Origin: an uncultured Faecalibacterium sp.
Lineage (GTDB): Bacteria > Bacillota > Clostridia > Oscillospirales > Ruminococcaceae
Assembly: GCA_934539245.1 (NCBI GenBank)
Contig: CAKTCK010000002.1
Coordinates: 18,437 to 82,436, forward strand
Reading direction: 5' to 3'
Length of the DNA: 64,000 nucleotides
A model generated the notes under the pieces. The model was not told the origin of the DNA, did no database searches, and saw only the letters and a list, made by a program, of their open reading frames with translations. Each line of letters opens with the position of its first letter. Within the stretch, counting starts at the first letter, position 1. A program made the translations under genes and the position numbers. Shown piece after piece: positions 7,978-17,223 of this stretch.

Positions 7978-9660
7978 ATGGCAACAACAAAAGCGGCTCC
8001 GGGTAAAAAGGGGCTCATCAACTTCGACTTCTTACAGAAGCTGGGCAAGGTGCTGATGACGGTCATCGCCGTCATGCCCGCTGCCGGTCTGATGATCAGT
8101 CTGGGCAAGCTGGTGCAGATGGGCGGCAGCGACATTGCGGCGATCATGACCGTCGGAACCACCATGGAGAACATCGGCTGGGCGGTCATCAATAACCTGC
8201 ACATCCTGTTCGCTGTCGCCATCGGCGGCAGCTGGGCAAAGGAGCGTGCGGGCGGCGCCTTTGCCGCCGTGCTGGCGTTCGCCCTCATCAACGTCATTAC
8301 CGGCAACATCTTCGGCGTGACCAGCGCTATGCTGGCAGACCCCGATGCCGTGACCCACACCCTGTTCGGGCAGGAGATCGCCGTCAACGGCTACTTCACC
8401 TCCGTGCTGGGCGCCCCGGCGCTGAACATGGGCGTGTTCGTGGGCATCATTGCCGGTTTTGTGGGCGGCGTAGCCTACAATAAGTACTACAACTTCCGCA
8501 AGCTGCCGGATGCACTGGCTTTCTTCAACGGCAAGCGCTTCGTGCCCATGGTGGTCATTGCCTACTCGGTGGTCATTTCCATCGTGCTGTCGCTGTTCTG
8601 GCCTGTGGTGCAGACCGGCATCAACAACTTCGGTATCTGGATTGCCAACTCTTCCGAGACCTCTCCCGTGCTGGCTCCGTTCATCTATGGCACGCTGGAA
8701 CGTCTGCTGCTGCCCTTCGGTCTGCACCACATGCTGACCATCCCCATGAACTACACCTCTTTCGGCGGCACCTACACCATCGCTACCGGCGTCAACGCAG
8801 GCAGTCAGGTGTTTGGTCAGGATCCGCTGTGGCTGGCATGGGCAAACGACCTCATCAACTTCAAAAAGGCCGGCGATATGGCCGCTTACAACAACCTGCT
8901 GGCTACCGTCACCCCTGCCCGCTTCAAGGTGGGTCAGATGATCGGTGCTACCGGTCTGCTGCTGGGCATTGCACTGGCCATGTTCCGCCGCGTGGATGCC
9001 GACAAGCGCGCAAACTATAAGTCCATGTTCATCTCCACCGCACTGGCTGTGTTCCTGACCGGCGTTACCGAGCCGCTGGAATTCATGTTCATGTTCTGCG
9101 CTATGCCGCTGTACATCGTGTACGCACTGCTGCAGGGCTGCGCTTTCGCCATGGCGGGCATCATCCATCTGCGCCTGCACTCCTTCGGCAATCTGGAATT
9201 CATCACCCGCATTCCCATGTCCCTGCAGGCGGGTCTGGGCGGCGATATCATCAACTTTGTGATCTGTGTCGTGGCATTCTTCGTCATTGGCTATGTTGTG
9301 GCCTACTTCATGATCGGCAAGCTTCAGCTGGCAACGCCGGGTCGTCTGGGCAACTACACCGATGACAACGCAGACGATTCTGCCGCTGCCGCAAAGACCG
9401 AGAAGAAGGCCGACAAAAAGGCTGATAACGGTCAGGCCGAGCGCATCATCGCCCTGCTGGGCGGCCGGGAGAACATCGTGCTGGTGGACGCCTGCATGAC
9501 CCGTCTGCGCGTTACCGTGAAGGACCCTGCCAAGGTGGCCGACCTTGCCGCATGGAAGGCCGAGGGCGCGCTGAGCCTGCTGGTGAAGGGCGACGGCATT
9601 CAGGCCGTGTACGGCCCCAAGGCAGACGTTTTGAAATCTGACATCAACGATATTCTGTAA
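7978..9660 (+). CDS. PTS EIIBC, glucose/maltose (alpha-glucoside) family
   Basis: A 560-residue sugar permease of the glucose-maltose PTS family. The EIIC membrane domain spans residues ~15-450, and after an Ala/Lys-rich linker (DKKADNGQAE) the EIIB domain fills ~485-560. Phosphoacceptor Cys506 lies in VDACMTRLRV. No EIIA domain is fused, so a separate EIIA (Crr-like) must serve it. RBS AAGGAGG precedes the ATG by 7 nt. The gene lies 6 nt before the EEP gene and is followed by malQ, with a LacI regulator opposite. This context favours maltose or a related alpha-glucoside over glucose, which is inference. Confidence 0.9.
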   Translation: MATTKAAPGKKGLINFDFLQKLGKVLMTVIAVMPAAGLMISLGKLVQMGGSDIAAIMTVGTTMENIGWAVINNLHILFAVAIGGSWAKERAGGAFAAVLAFALINVITGNIFGVTSAMLADPDAVTHTLFGQEIAVNGYFTSVLGAPALNMGVFVGIIAGFVGGVAYNKYYNFRKLPDALAFFNGKRFVPMVVIAYSVVISIVLSLFWPVVQTGINNFGIWIANSSETSPVLAPFIYGTLERLLLPFGLHHMLTIPMNYTSFGGTYTIATGVNAGSQVFGQDPLWLAWANDLINFKKAGDMAAYNNLLATVTPARFKVGQMIGATGLLLGIALAMFRRVDADKRANYKSMFISTALAVFLTGVTEPLEFMFMFCAMPLYIVYALLQGCAFAMAGIIHLRLHSFGNLEFITRIPMSLQAGLGGDIINFVICVVAFFVIGYVVAYFMIGKLQLATPGRLGNYTDDNADDSAAAAKTEKKADKKADNGQAERIIALLGGRENIVLVDACMTRLRVTVKDPAKVADLAAWKAEGALSLLVKGDGIQAVYGPKADVLKSDINDIL

Positions 9661-9666
9661 AAAACT

Positions 9667-10485
9667 ATGAAACTGCTGACATTGAATACCCACAGCCTTA
9701 TCATCCCGGAGCATGAGGCAAAGCGGGAGATTTTTGTAGACTTCATCGCAAAGGAGCAGCCGGAGGTGTTCGCCCTGCAGGAGGTGAACCAGACCGCCGC
9801 TGCGCCGCTGCTGGCAGAGGCTCCGGCGGGGTACTACCCCTGCCCCGGCAATACCGTGCTGCTGAAGGCGGACAACCACGCCGCAGCCGTGGCAAAAATG
9901 CTGGAAGCGCGGGGCGTGCACTACTATTGGAGCTGGCTCCCGGCAAAGGTGGGCTACGACATTTACGATGAGGGCGCGGCGGTGTTCAGCCGTGCACCCA
10001 TCACCGACGCCGAGAATCTGCTGCTGAGCCAGTCTAGCGATTACAGCAACTGGAGGACCCGCCGCACACTAGGCATCTGTGCAGGAGATGTCTGGTACTA
10101 TACGGTGCATCTGGGCTGGTGGAAGGACGAGGTAGAACCCTTCGCCCCTCAGTGGGAAAAGCTTTCAAAGGCAGCGGGCGCAAAAAAGACCGCCTTTCTG
10201 CTGGGCGACTTCAACAGTGAAGCCGATGTGCGGGGCGAGGGCTACGACCTTGTCCGGCGCAGCGGCTGGCAGGATACCTATCGCTTGGCACAGCAGCGGG
10301 ATGATGGCTACACGGTGGTGGAAGCCATTGACGGCTGGCGGGATGCCCCGGACGCAGCGGCAAAAAAGCGCATCGACCAAATCTGGTGCTCCAAGGCGGT
10401 GGCTGTCAAGAGCAGCCGGGTGGTGTTTGGCGGCTTGCAGGAGCCGCAGGTGTCTGACCATGCCGGCGTTATGATCGAGTTATAA
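9667..10485 (+). CDS. Endonuclease/exonuclease/phosphatase (EEP) family protein
   Basis: A 272-residue soluble hydrolase of the EEP fold (DNase I/AP endonuclease/inositol phosphatase superfamily). Visible catalytic motifs are LTLNTHS at the N terminus, the metal-binding Glu in FALQEVNQ (~residue 40), LLGDFNSE (~180) and the terminal SDHAGV (~265). It sits 6 nt after the PTS permease and 10 nt before malQ, so it belongs to the same transcript. The substrate is unknown; a sugar-phosphate or phosphodiester hydrolase is more plausible in this operon than DNA repair. It has no signal peptide. Confidence 0.85.
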   Translation: MKLLTLNTHSLIIPEHEAKREIFVDFIAKEQPEVFALQEVNQTAAAPLLAEAPAGYYPCPGNTVLLKADNHAAAVAKMLEARGVHYYWSWLPAKVGYDIYDEGAAVFSRAPITDAENLLLSQSSDYSNWRTRRTLGICAGDVWYYTVHLGWWKDEVEPFAPQWEKLSKAAGAKKTAFLLGDFNSEADVRGEGYDLVRRSGWQDTYRLAQQRDDGYTVVEAIDGWRDAPDAAAKKRIDQIWCSKAVAVKSSRVVFGGLQEPQVSDHAGVMIEL

Positions 10486-10495
10486 AGGAAGGTAA

Positions 10496-12004
10496 ATGAA
10501 GATGCAGAGAAGTGCAGGCATTTTGCTGCCCATCAGCAGTCTGCCGTCCCCTTACGGCATCGGCTGCTTTTCGCAGGAAGCATACGACTTTGTGGACTGG
10601 CTCAAGGAAGCCGGGCAGACCTATTGGCAGATCTTGCCGCTGGGCGTGACCAGCTATGGCGACAGCCCCTACCAGAGCTTTTCCGCCTTTGCGGGCAACC
10701 CCTATTTCATCAGTCTGGACGCACTGGTGGAGGAAGGGGTGCTGACCGCCGCCGAGTGCAAAAAGGCAAACTTTGGCCGCAGGGCAGACGACATTGATTA
10801 CAGCCGCCTGTATACCGAGCGCGGCCGTCTGCTGCGGCTGGCGTACTCCCGCAGCGACATCGGCCACAACGATGCGTTTACGGCATTCTGCGAGAAAAAC
10901 AAGTGGTGGCTGGACGATTTTGCCCTGTTCATGGCGGTAAAGGACCGCTTTGAGGGCAAGCCGTGGATCGAGTGGGCAGAGGATATCCGTCTGCGCTGGC
11001 AGCCTGCCATGGACTACTACCGCCGGGAGCTGTACTTTGAGGTGGAGTACTACAAGTATCTTCAGTTCAAGTTCGACGAGCAGTGGCGCAAACTGAAAGC
11101 CTACGCCAACAGCAAGGGCATCCAGATCATCGGCGATATCCCCATCTATGTAGCGCTGGATTCTGCGGACGCATGGGCGAACCCGGGGCTCTTCCAGCTG
11201 GATAAGGACAACATTCCCACGGCGGTGGCGGGCGTTCCCCCGGATGGCTTCTCCCCCACCGGTCAGCTCTGGGGCAACCCGCTCTACCGCTGGGAAGCCC
11301 ACCGTGCGACCGGCTATCAGTGGTGGATCACCCGGCTGTGGTACTGCTTCGAGCTGTACGATGTGGTGCGCATCGACCATTTCCGCGGCTTCGATGAATA
11401 TTTCTCCATCCCCTACGGCAGCGAGACCGCCGTGGACGGCCACTGGGAAAAAGGCCCCGGCATCGAGCTGTTCCGCGCCGTGGAGCAGGCGCTGGGCAAG
11501 CGGGAGATCATTGCCGAGGATCTCGGCTACATGAGCGACACCGTGCGGCAGCTGGTGCGGGACAGCGGTTTCCCCGGCATGAAGGTGCTGGAATTTGCCT
11601 TTGACTCCCGCGATACCGGCAGCGCCAGCGACTACCTGCCCCACAACTACCCGGTGAACAGCGTAGCATACACCGGCACCCACGACAACGAGACGCTGGT
11701 TTCCTGGTACCAGACCATCTCTGCCGCCGAGCGCGCCATGGTGCGGGATTACCTGTACGACTACGCCACCCCGGACGCGCAGCTTTATAAAAGCATGATC
11801 GCACTGATTTTGCGCAGCGCAGCGGCAAAGTGCATCATCCCCATGCAGGACTGGCTGGGGCTGGATAACACTGCCCGCATCAATAAGCCCTCCACCGTGG
11901 GCGAAAACTGGCGCTGGCGGCTGAAAAAGACCCAGCTGACCAAGAAGCTCCAAAAAGAGATCTGCCAGTTGACCACCCGCTACGGACGGATGAACTGGGC
12001 ATAA
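10496..12004 (+). CDS. malQ: 4-alpha-glucanotransferase (amylomaltase, GH77)
   Basis: A 502-residue cytosolic enzyme that transfers alpha-1,4-glucan chains between acceptors and releases glucose, used for maltose and maltodextrin. GH77 hallmarks are visible: the N-terminal RSAGILLPISSLPS, the nucleophile Asp in VRIDHFRGF (~residue 294), the acid/base Glu in IAEDLG (~341) and THDNETLV (~395). The length is normal for bacterial single-domain MalQ. RBS AAAGGAAGG precedes the ATG. As last gene of the PTS operon it supports alpha-glucoside as substrate. A terminator follows at once. Confidence 0.96.
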   Translation: MKMQRSAGILLPISSLPSPYGIGCFSQEAYDFVDWLKEAGQTYWQILPLGVTSYGDSPYQSFSAFAGNPYFISLDALVEEGVLTAAECKKANFGRRADDIDYSRLYTERGRLLRLAYSRSDIGHNDAFTAFCEKNKWWLDDFALFMAVKDRFEGKPWIEWAEDIRLRWQPAMDYYRRELYFEVEYYKYLQFKFDEQWRKLKAYANSKGIQIIGDIPIYVALDSADAWANPGLFQLDKDNIPTAVAGVPPDGFSPTGQLWGNPLYRWEAHRATGYQWWITRLWYCFELYDVVRIDHFRGFDEYFSIPYGSETAVDGHWEKGPGIELFRAVEQALGKREIIAEDLGYMSDTVRQLVRDSGFPGMKVLEFAFDSRDTGSASDYLPHNYPVNSVAYTGTHDNETLVSWYQTISAAERAMVRDYLYDYATPDAQLYKSMIALILRSAAAKCIIPMQDWLGLDNTARINKPSTVGENWRWRLKKTQLTKKLQKEICQLTTRYGRMNWA

Positions 12005-12008
12005 CCGC

Positions 12009-12057
12009 AAAAAGAACCCGTGTCGGGAACTGTGTTCCCTTTACACGGGTTCTTTTT
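12009..12057. terminator. Bidirectional terminator
   Basis: AAAAAGAACCCGTGT pairs perfectly with ACACGGGTTCTTTTT. It serves malQ (+) and probably the DUF896 gene (-). Confidence 0.85.
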
Positions 12058-12099
12058 ATTTCAGCTTCAGCACGCGTTTCTGCCGCTCTGCAAAATGCC

Positions 12100-12324
12100 T
12101 CAGCTGCGCTCTTCGGTCAGGTCGGTGCGGCGGGTCACCTTATGGATGGTGCCGTCCGGCTCCTTGATGGATGTGCGCTCCAGCTGGCTGCGCAGGCTGG
12201 CCTTGATGTCTGCCAGATACTCCTGCCGCAGTGCCTGCTGCTCGGCTTTTTCTGCCTCGGTCAGACCGGTGGTCTTGCTCTTTTTTGCCAGCGCATTGAT
12301 GCGGGCGATCTTTTCTTCCGTCAT
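12100..12324 (-). CDS. DUF896 (UPF0291/YnzC-like) small protein
   Basis: A 74-residue basic/acidic helical protein. The sequence MTEEKIARINALAKKSKTTG, then LTEAEKAEQQALRQEYL, matches the DUF896 family (B. subtilis YnzC), whose fold is a short two-helix hairpin of unknown role. RBS AGGAGG lies 7 nt before the ATG. It is transcribed away from queH across a 75-nt AT-rich gap that must hold both promoters. The C-terminal half after the hairpin is probably disordered. Confidence 0.9.
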   Translation of the reverse strand: MTEEKIARINALAKKSKTTGLTEAEKAEQQALRQEYLADIKASLRSQLERTSIKEPDGTIHKVTRRTDLTEERS

Positions 12325-12399
12325 AGGGGGAACCTCCTGTATTTCATCGTAAAATATGCTATAATGTAGGCAAGACCATTATAGCAAAGGATGATACCA

Positions 12400-13020
12400 A
12401 TGGCAACACAACGCAACTATGCCCAGCAGATGGACGCCGTGCTGGCGGGTCTTGGCGATACCCGCCAGCGGCTTTTGCTCCACGCCTGCTGCGGCCCCTG
12501 TTCCAGTGCCGTGCTGGAGCAGCTGTGCCGGTATTTTGAGATCACGGTGCTGTACTATAACCCCAACACATGGCCGGCGGCAGAGTACCACCGCCGGGGC
12601 GAGGAGCTGCAAAAGTTTGTAGCAGCAGCCCACCCGCTGGGGGTGACCGTAGTGGAGGACACTTACGACCCGCAGCAGTTCTACACCGCCGTAGCCGGGC
12701 TGGAAAACGAGCCGGAGCGCGGAAGCCGCTGCACCGTCTGCTACCGGCTGCGGATGCGCCGTGCAGCGCAGTACGCCCGGGACAACGGCTTTGACTGGTT
12801 CACCACTACCCTGTCCATCAGCCCACACAAGGACGCCGCACGCATCAACGCCATTGGGCAGGAATTGGAGACAGAGTTCGGGGTAAAGCACCTGCCCTCG
12901 GACTTCAAAAAGCACAACGGCTACCTGCGCAGCCTGCAGCTTTCGGAGCAGTACGGCCTGTACCGGCAGGACTACTGCGGCTGCGAGTTCAGCGCAAAAG
13001 CAAGAGGCATTGAAGGTTAA
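12400..13020 (+). CDS. queH: Epoxyqueuosine reductase QueH
   Basis: A protein of about 206 residues that catalyses the last step of queuosine synthesis in tRNA, reducing epoxyqueuosine with an iron-sulfur centre. DUF208/QueH motifs are present: LLLHACCGPCSS near the N terminus, RGSRCTVCYRLR in the middle and DYCGCEFS near the C terminus, whose cysteines bind the cluster and metal. An upstream in-frame ATG exists at 12391, but AAAGG at 12386-12390 abuts it and is correctly spaced (9 nt) only for 12400. It is followed directly by repeat copy A, whose hairpin and T-run could terminate it. Confidence 0.93.
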   Translation: MATQRNYAQQMDAVLAGLGDTRQRLLLHACCGPCSSAVLEQLCRYFEITVLYYNPNTWPAAEYHRRGEELQKFVAAAHPLGVTVVEDTYDPQQFYTAVAGLENEPERGSRCTVCYRLRMRRAAQYARDNGFDWFTTTLSISPHKDAARINAIGQELETEFGVKHLPSDFKKHNGYLRSLQLSEQYGLYRQDYCGCEFSAKARGIEG

Positions 13021-13026
13021 CGCAAA

Positions 13027-13160
13027 ACGATTTAAAATGCGCTCCGCGTTCGCTTTGCGCATCATCAGCGGAATCATTATTTATAATTTCGGGGTTCAGG
13101 AAAGTCTGCGGACTTTCCTGAACCCCATTTTTACAGAAAGGGTTATAGGGAAACGGCATT
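13027..13160 (+). repeat. Extragenic hairpin repeat, copy A
   Basis: Block order: ACGATTTAAAATGCGCTCCG, a short helix ATGCGC/GCGCAT, AGCGGAA, an AT-rich stretch, the 36-nt hairpin at 13091-13126 (15-bp stem, apex CTGCGG), then ATTTTTACAGAAAGGG and AAACGGCATT. Same architecture as copies B, D and E. It follows queH on the same strand and may terminate it. Confidence 0.85.
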
Positions 13161-13176
13161 GCCTCGCAGCGGCACA

Positions 13177-14316
13177 TCATTCCTCCGGCAGCTTTGCCAC
13201 CAGAATGGCAAAGATCACCAGACCCACGCAGGCTACGATGTTGGACGCCATACCGGCGGCAAGACCGGCACGCTCAGCCACGATGCCGATGATCCACGGC
13301 ATCAGGATAGCGCCGCTGGAAGCCACCGGCAGCATGATGCCCATGCTGGTCACGCTGGTCATGCGGCCTGCGCTGGCCACAGCGGTGGGGTTCAGCCCGG
13401 ACATGGAGATGGCAAAGGCAAACAGCAGCACAATGGCTGCGCCCTGCGTGTGCGCCATCACCAGCAGAACATAGAACACGGTGCACAGCACGCTCATGCC
13501 CACCATGGCCTTGCGGGGGTTTTTAAGGGGGAACACAAAGGCGATGAGCAGCCGTCCCACCAGCGTAGCGCCCCACATCACGGTGACGGTGTAGGCCGCC
13601 AGCGTGCCCGCAATGATGCCGCTGCCCTTGAAATAGGTCACCATCCAGCCGTTGACGCTCTGCTCGGCGGCGTTCTGGAAAAACAGCAGACCGGTCAGCA
13701 GCCAGAAGCGGGCAGAGCGCAGAAAGCTCCAGTCGATGGCTTCCTTCTCCGCGCTGCTTTTGCTCTTACCGCCGCGCAGCGGAGTAAAAACGTATACCAG
13801 CCAGAGCACAAGACCCATGGCCGCCAGCAGAAACACAGCCAGCTCGGTGCTTACCCGAGCTGCTGCCGCAATGAGGAACGGACACAGCAATGCGCCGCAG
13901 GCATAGCAGCTGTGCATCAGGTTCATGCCCCGGGTGCGGTCGGCAGAGTTGTCGCTGACCAGAATGGTGCAGGTATTGATCACACTGCCCTTGGCGATGC
14001 CCACCACAAAAAAGGCCACAGCCAGCAGCGCCACTGCCCCGGTCAGCCCCATGATGGCATAGCCCACCGCATAGCCGATGGTCAGCAGCAGCACGCTGCG
14101 CTTCATGCCCAGTGCGCTGGGCAGCATTCCCATCAGCAGTCCTGCCAGCAGGTTGCCCACGCTCATCAGGGAGAGCAGCGTACCGGTCATGCCGTAGGCA
14201 AAGCCGTAGCGCTCCTGCAGCAGGCTGACCACCACACCTGCGCTGATAGCGCAGATGCCGCTGAAGAAAAAGGTTGCAAAGCCCGCATTGCGCAGGCGCG
14301 TGTTCTGTTGTTCCAT
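13177..14316 (-). CDS. MFS transporter
   Basis: A 379-residue integral membrane protein with about twelve hydrophobic helices and no soluble domain. The helix 2-3 region carries LLSLMSVGNLLAGLLMG followed by a basic stretch, as in major facilitator permeases, and the two halves are joined by a hydrophilic loop with RGGKSKSSAEK (residues ~180-195). The family is established by topology and overall composition; the substrate is unknown (sugars, nucleosides or drugs are possible). It stands alone, convergent with queH across repeat copy A. RBS AGAGAGGAA precedes the ATG. Confidence 0.85.
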   Translation of the reverse strand: MEQQNTRLRNAGFATFFFSGICAISAGVVVSLLQERYGFAYGMTGTLLSLMSVGNLLAGLLMGMLPSALGMKRSVLLLTIGYAVGYAIMGLTGAVALLAVAFFVVGIAKGSVINTCTILVSDNSADRTRGMNLMHSCYACGALLCPFLIAAAARVSTELAVFLLAAMGLVLWLVYVFTPLRGGKSKSSAEKEAIDWSFLRSARFWLLTGLLFFQNAAEQSVNGWMVTYFKGSGIIAGTLAAYTVTVMWGATLVGRLLIAFVFPLKNPRKAMVGMSVLCTVFYVLLVMAHTQGAAIVLLFAFAISMSGLNPTAVASAGRMTSVTSMGIMLPVASSGAILMPWIIGIVAERAGLAAGMASNIVACVGLVIFAILVAKLPEE

Positions 14317-14403
14317 GGTATTCCTCTCTTTGCGGAAGTATCCTTTTTCTATTTAACCATATTTTCACGGCTTTGCAACCGGATTTTCTTACAAAAAGTT
14401 GCA

Positions 14404-14440
14404 AAAAGCCCGCCGGGCATTTCTGCACGGCGGGCTTTGG
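14404..14440 (-). terminator. Terminator of the Rnf operon
   Basis: CCAAAGCCCGCCG pairs with CGGCGGGCTTTTTG on the minus strand, 10 nt after the rnfB stop, followed by a T-run. Confidence 0.75.
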
Positions 14441-14448
14441 TTTACAGT

Positions 14449-15336
14449 TTACTCTGCCTTGGTCTCGGGCTTTGCCTCAGCCTTGGCTTCCGGCTTTGCA
14501 GCGGGAGCGGCGGGCTTCACCACGGGCTTCGGGGGATTGGGGTCGTCCTTCAGCGGGAACAGGATGATGTGCTTGGGGCACTTCTGGGCGCACATACCAC
14601 AGCCCTTGCACTTGTCGTAATCAACGCGTGCCACGCCGTCCACAACATGGATGGCATCGAACTTACAGGTGCGCTCGCACATACCGCAGGCGATGCAGGA
14701 GGTGGTGCACAGTTTGTTTGCCACAGCACCCTTGTCCTTGTTGGAGCACATGACCACCGGCTTGCGGGGGCCGCCGGCGTCGATCATGATGACCTGCTTG
14801 GGGCAGATGTTGGCGCAGGCACCGCAGCCGGTGCACTTGTCCTTGTCCACCTTAGCCACACCGTCCACGATGTGGATGGCGTCGAACTTACACACCTTGG
14901 TGCAGTCGCCCAGACCGATGCAGGCGAAGGAGCAAGTCTTGGGGCCGCCGTACAGAGCTGCCGCAGCAGCACAGGTCTGGATGCCCTTGTAGTCGTAGGC
15001 GGGCTTGCAGTGCTCGGAGCTGCCCTGGCACTGTACAACAGCCTTCTTCTCTACGGCGCTTGCCTCGCCGCCCATGATCTTGGCAATGGCAGCGGCAGCC
15101 TTGGGGCCGCCGGGTGCGCACTTGTCGCAGGGCACGCCGTCCAGAACAACAGCCTTAGCGTAGTCGGCACAGCCGGCATAGCCGCAGCCGCCGCAGTTTG
15201 CGCCGGCCAGACAGGCAGAAACTTCCTCAATGCGGGGGTCTTCCTCCACCGCCATGAACTTTGCGGCAGCTACCAGAATGATAGCACCCACAGCGCCCAC
15301 GATGGTGCACAGGATAACAGCAGATACAATATTCAT
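14449..15336 (-). CDS. rnfB: Rnf complex subunit B (iron-sulfur protein)
   Basis: A 295-residue electron-entry subunit that takes electrons from reduced ferredoxin. There is an N-terminal transmembrane helix (~5-27), then a four-Cys cluster motif NCGGCGYAGC (~48-57). Further down are ferredoxin-type 4Fe-4S motifs such as CTGCGACANICP and CKGCGMCAQKCP, plus additional Cys groups (CIACGMCERTC). The tail (~265-295) is rich in Ala, Lys, Pro and Glu. Such a tail is not needed for the known function and probably protrudes as a flexible linker. Last gene of the operon. Confidence 0.96.
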   Translation of the reverse strand: MNIVSAVILCTIVGAVGAIILVAAAKFMAVEEDPRIEEVSACLAGANCGGCGYAGCADYAKAVVLDGVPCDKCAPGGPKAAAAIAKIMGGEASAVEKKAVVQCQGSSEHCKPAYDYKGIQTCAAAAALYGGPKTCSFACIGLGDCTKVCKFDAIHIVDGVAKVDKDKCTGCGACANICPKQVIMIDAGGPRKPVVMCSNKDKGAVANKLCTTSCIACGMCERTCKFDAIHVVDGVARVDYDKCKGCGMCAQKCPKHIILFPLKDDPNPPKPVVKPAAPAAKPEAKAEAKPETKAE

Positions 15337-15351
15337 AGTCCTGTTCCTCCC

Positions 15352-15984
15352 TTACAGCGTAACATTGAACAGGTTTTCGACGATGCCGCCGAAGCCCATG
15401 AAGGACAGGCTGGTGATTGCAGCTGCGATCAGGGTGATGGGCAGGCCCTTGAAGGGTGCCGGGGGATCGCAGGCTTCCACGCGCTTACGCACGCCGCTGA
15501 ACATGACCATAGCCAGCATAAAGCCGCAGCCTGCGCCGATGGCGCAGATCAGAGCCTCGATATAGGCGTAGCCGAAGCCGTGTGCAGCCACATCTGCGCC
15601 GTAGTCGCCCACGACCAGAATGGTCACAGCCAGCACGCAGCAGTTGGTGGTGATCAGGGGCAGATAAACGCCCAGCGAGTTATACAGTGCAACGATATAC
15701 TTCTTGAGGAAGATCTCGATGAACTGCACCAGCACAGCAATGACCAGAATGAACACGATGGTCTGCAGATAGCCCAGCTCTGCCGGCTCAAGGATGAAGA
15801 TCTGGATGGGGAAGGTAACGGCCGTTGCCATGAACATAACAAAGATGACAGCACCGGACATACCGACAGCGGAATCCAGCTTTTTGGAAACGCCCAGGAA
15901 CGGGCAGATACCGTAGAACTTCACCAGCACATAGTTGTTGACAAGGATCATGCTGAAGAAGATCGCAGCGAGTTTGACGAGCAT
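15352..15984 (-). CDS. rnfA: Rnf complex subunit A (membrane)
   Basis: A 210-residue integral membrane subunit with six hydrophobic helices. It starts MLVKLAAIFFSMILVNNYVL, the conserved N terminus of RnfA/NqrE, and includes the VLVKFYGICPFLGVSKK segment, whose Cys belongs to the intramembrane iron-sulfur site shared by RnfA and RnfE. It lies 1 nt after rnfE and 15 nt before rnfB. The subunit forms part of the ion-translocating core. Whether Na+ or H+ is pumped cannot be read from this sequence. Confidence 0.96.
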   Translation of the reverse strand: MLVKLAAIFFSMILVNNYVLVKFYGICPFLGVSKKLDSAVGMSGAVIFVMFMATAVTFPIQIFILEPAELGYLQTIVFILVIAVLVQFIEIFLKKYIVALYNSLGVYLPLITTNCCVLAVTILVVGDYGADVAAHGFGYAYIEALICAIGAGCGFMLAMVMFSGVRKRVEACDPPAPFKGLPITLIAAAITSLSFMGFGGIVENLFNVTL

Positions 15985-15985
15985 C

Positions 15986-16651
15986 TTATTCCGCCTCCTT
16001 CTTCAGATTGTCAAGATCACAGCAGCTCTTGCGCTCGATACGCGCGTCCAGCTTGCCTTCCAGCCAGATGCAGCCTGCCATCAGGATGCCGTAGCAGAAG
16101 AAGGCGCCGGGAGCCTGCGTCATGATGGACACCTTGGCAACGCTTTCCGGGATGATCTGGAAGCCCAGCCAGGTGCCGCTGCCCAGGATCTCGCGGATGG
16201 AGGCCATCAGGGTGGCGGTGAGGGTGTAGCCGAGGCCCATGCCCACGCCGTCCAGTGCGGAATCCACCACATTGTTCTTGCAGGCGAACATCTCAGCACG
16301 GCCCAGAATGATACAGTTGACAACGATCAGGGGCAGGAACACGCCCAGTGCGTTGTACAGGCTTTCCATGTAGGCCTGCATGAACATCTGCACGATGGTC
16401 ACGAAACCTGCAATGATGACGATGTAGCAGGGCAGATGCACCTTGCCGGGAATCACCTTGCGCAGCAGGGAGATCATGATATTGGAGCACACCAGCACGA
16501 AGGTGAAGGCGGCGCCCATGCCCAGTGCGTTGGAAACTGCCGTGGTAACGGCCAGAATGGAGCAGGTGCCCAGAACCAAACGCAGAACAGGGTTTTCTTT
16601 GATGATGCCGTTGGTAAGGATGCTTACCTTGGACTTATTTTCTTGTGCCAT
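15986..16651 (-). CDS. rnfE: Rnf complex subunit E (membrane)
   Basis: A 221-residue membrane subunit homologous to RnfA, with six helices in inverted topology. ILTNGIIKENPVLRLVLGTC is the typical N terminus, including the conserved Cys of the intramembrane cluster, and the LPLIVVNCIILGRAE segment is well conserved. A hydrophilic C-terminal tail with KSCCDLDNLKKE follows the last helix. RBS GGAGG precedes the ATG. It sits between rnfG and rnfA in the standard clostridial order. Confidence 0.96.
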   Translation of the reverse strand: MAQENKSKVSILTNGIIKENPVLRLVLGTCSILAVTTAVSNALGMGAAFTFVLVCSNIMISLLRKVIPGKVHLPCYIVIIAGFVTIVQMFMQAYMESLYNALGVFLPLIVVNCIILGRAEMFACKNNVVDSALDGVGMGLGYTLTATLMASIREILGSGTWLGFQIIPESVAKVSIMTQAPGAFFCYGILMAGCIWLEGKLDARIERKSCCDLDNLKKEAE

Positions 16652-16668
16652 TTCTTACCAACCTCCTT

Positions 16669-17223
16669 TTATGCCAGCTCGTTGAAGCAGTTGATACAAT
16701 CATTGATGGCAGCAAACAGAGCGGTGGACGAAATGGTTGCGCCACTGTACGCATCGAAATCCTGATTCATCACAATGTTCTTGGTGCCGTCCATGCCGTT
16801 GAACTGTGCCAGATAGTCATCGGTGGACACATTGGAGCCGATGCCCTTGGTCTGGGTAGAAGCGTCCACCCAGATGCCGGTCTCGGCGCCGTTGGCATCA
16901 AAGCCCATGATCACGGTCAGGATGCCGCCGTCAAAGCCCTTTTCCTCGGCCTTGATGGCAATGCCGCCGTCCTGCGCCTTTACCACGCCGGTAACGTTGG
17001 CGGTGGTGTAATCGGTGATCTCCTCCAGCGTAGCTGCGTCCGAAACAGAGGGCATCACGCTGACATAAGCAGCCAGGGTGGTGCGGCGGGTGTTCTCCTT
17101 GATAACGGGAGCGGTCATGCCGTTCACCAGAGCCAGCAGCAGGCTGACGATCAGAGAGATGACGGTCAGCACAACGATGGGCTTCCCGGTGGTTTCCCAG
17201 CTGGAATTTGCAGTCTTACTCAT
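16669..17223 (-). CDS. rnfG: Rnf complex subunit G (flavoprotein)
   Basis: A 184-residue subunit with one N-terminal transmembrane helix (~17-37) and an extracytoplasmic FMN-binding domain. FMN attaches covalently to the Thr of the SGAT motif, seen here in DAYSGATISSTA (~residues 157-168). The start overlaps the rnfD stop by 4 nt, so the two are coupled. Length and motif order are normal for the family. Confidence 0.95.
   Translation of the reverse strand: MSKTANSSWETTGKPIVVLTVISLIVSLLLALVNGMTAPVIKENTRRTTLAAYVSVMPSVSDAATLEEITDYTTANVTGVVKAQDGGIAIKAEEKGFDGGILTVIMGFDANGAETGIWVDASTQTKGIGSNVSTDDYLAQFNGMDGTKNIVMNQDFDAYSGATISSTALFAAINDCINCFNELA

Noticed and set aside
13159..16125. A 988-codon open frame antisense to the MFS and Rnf genes
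   Set aside because: It mirrors real genes of high GC content; the translation is His/Gln/Gly-rich with no domain, and it crosses several gene boundaries.
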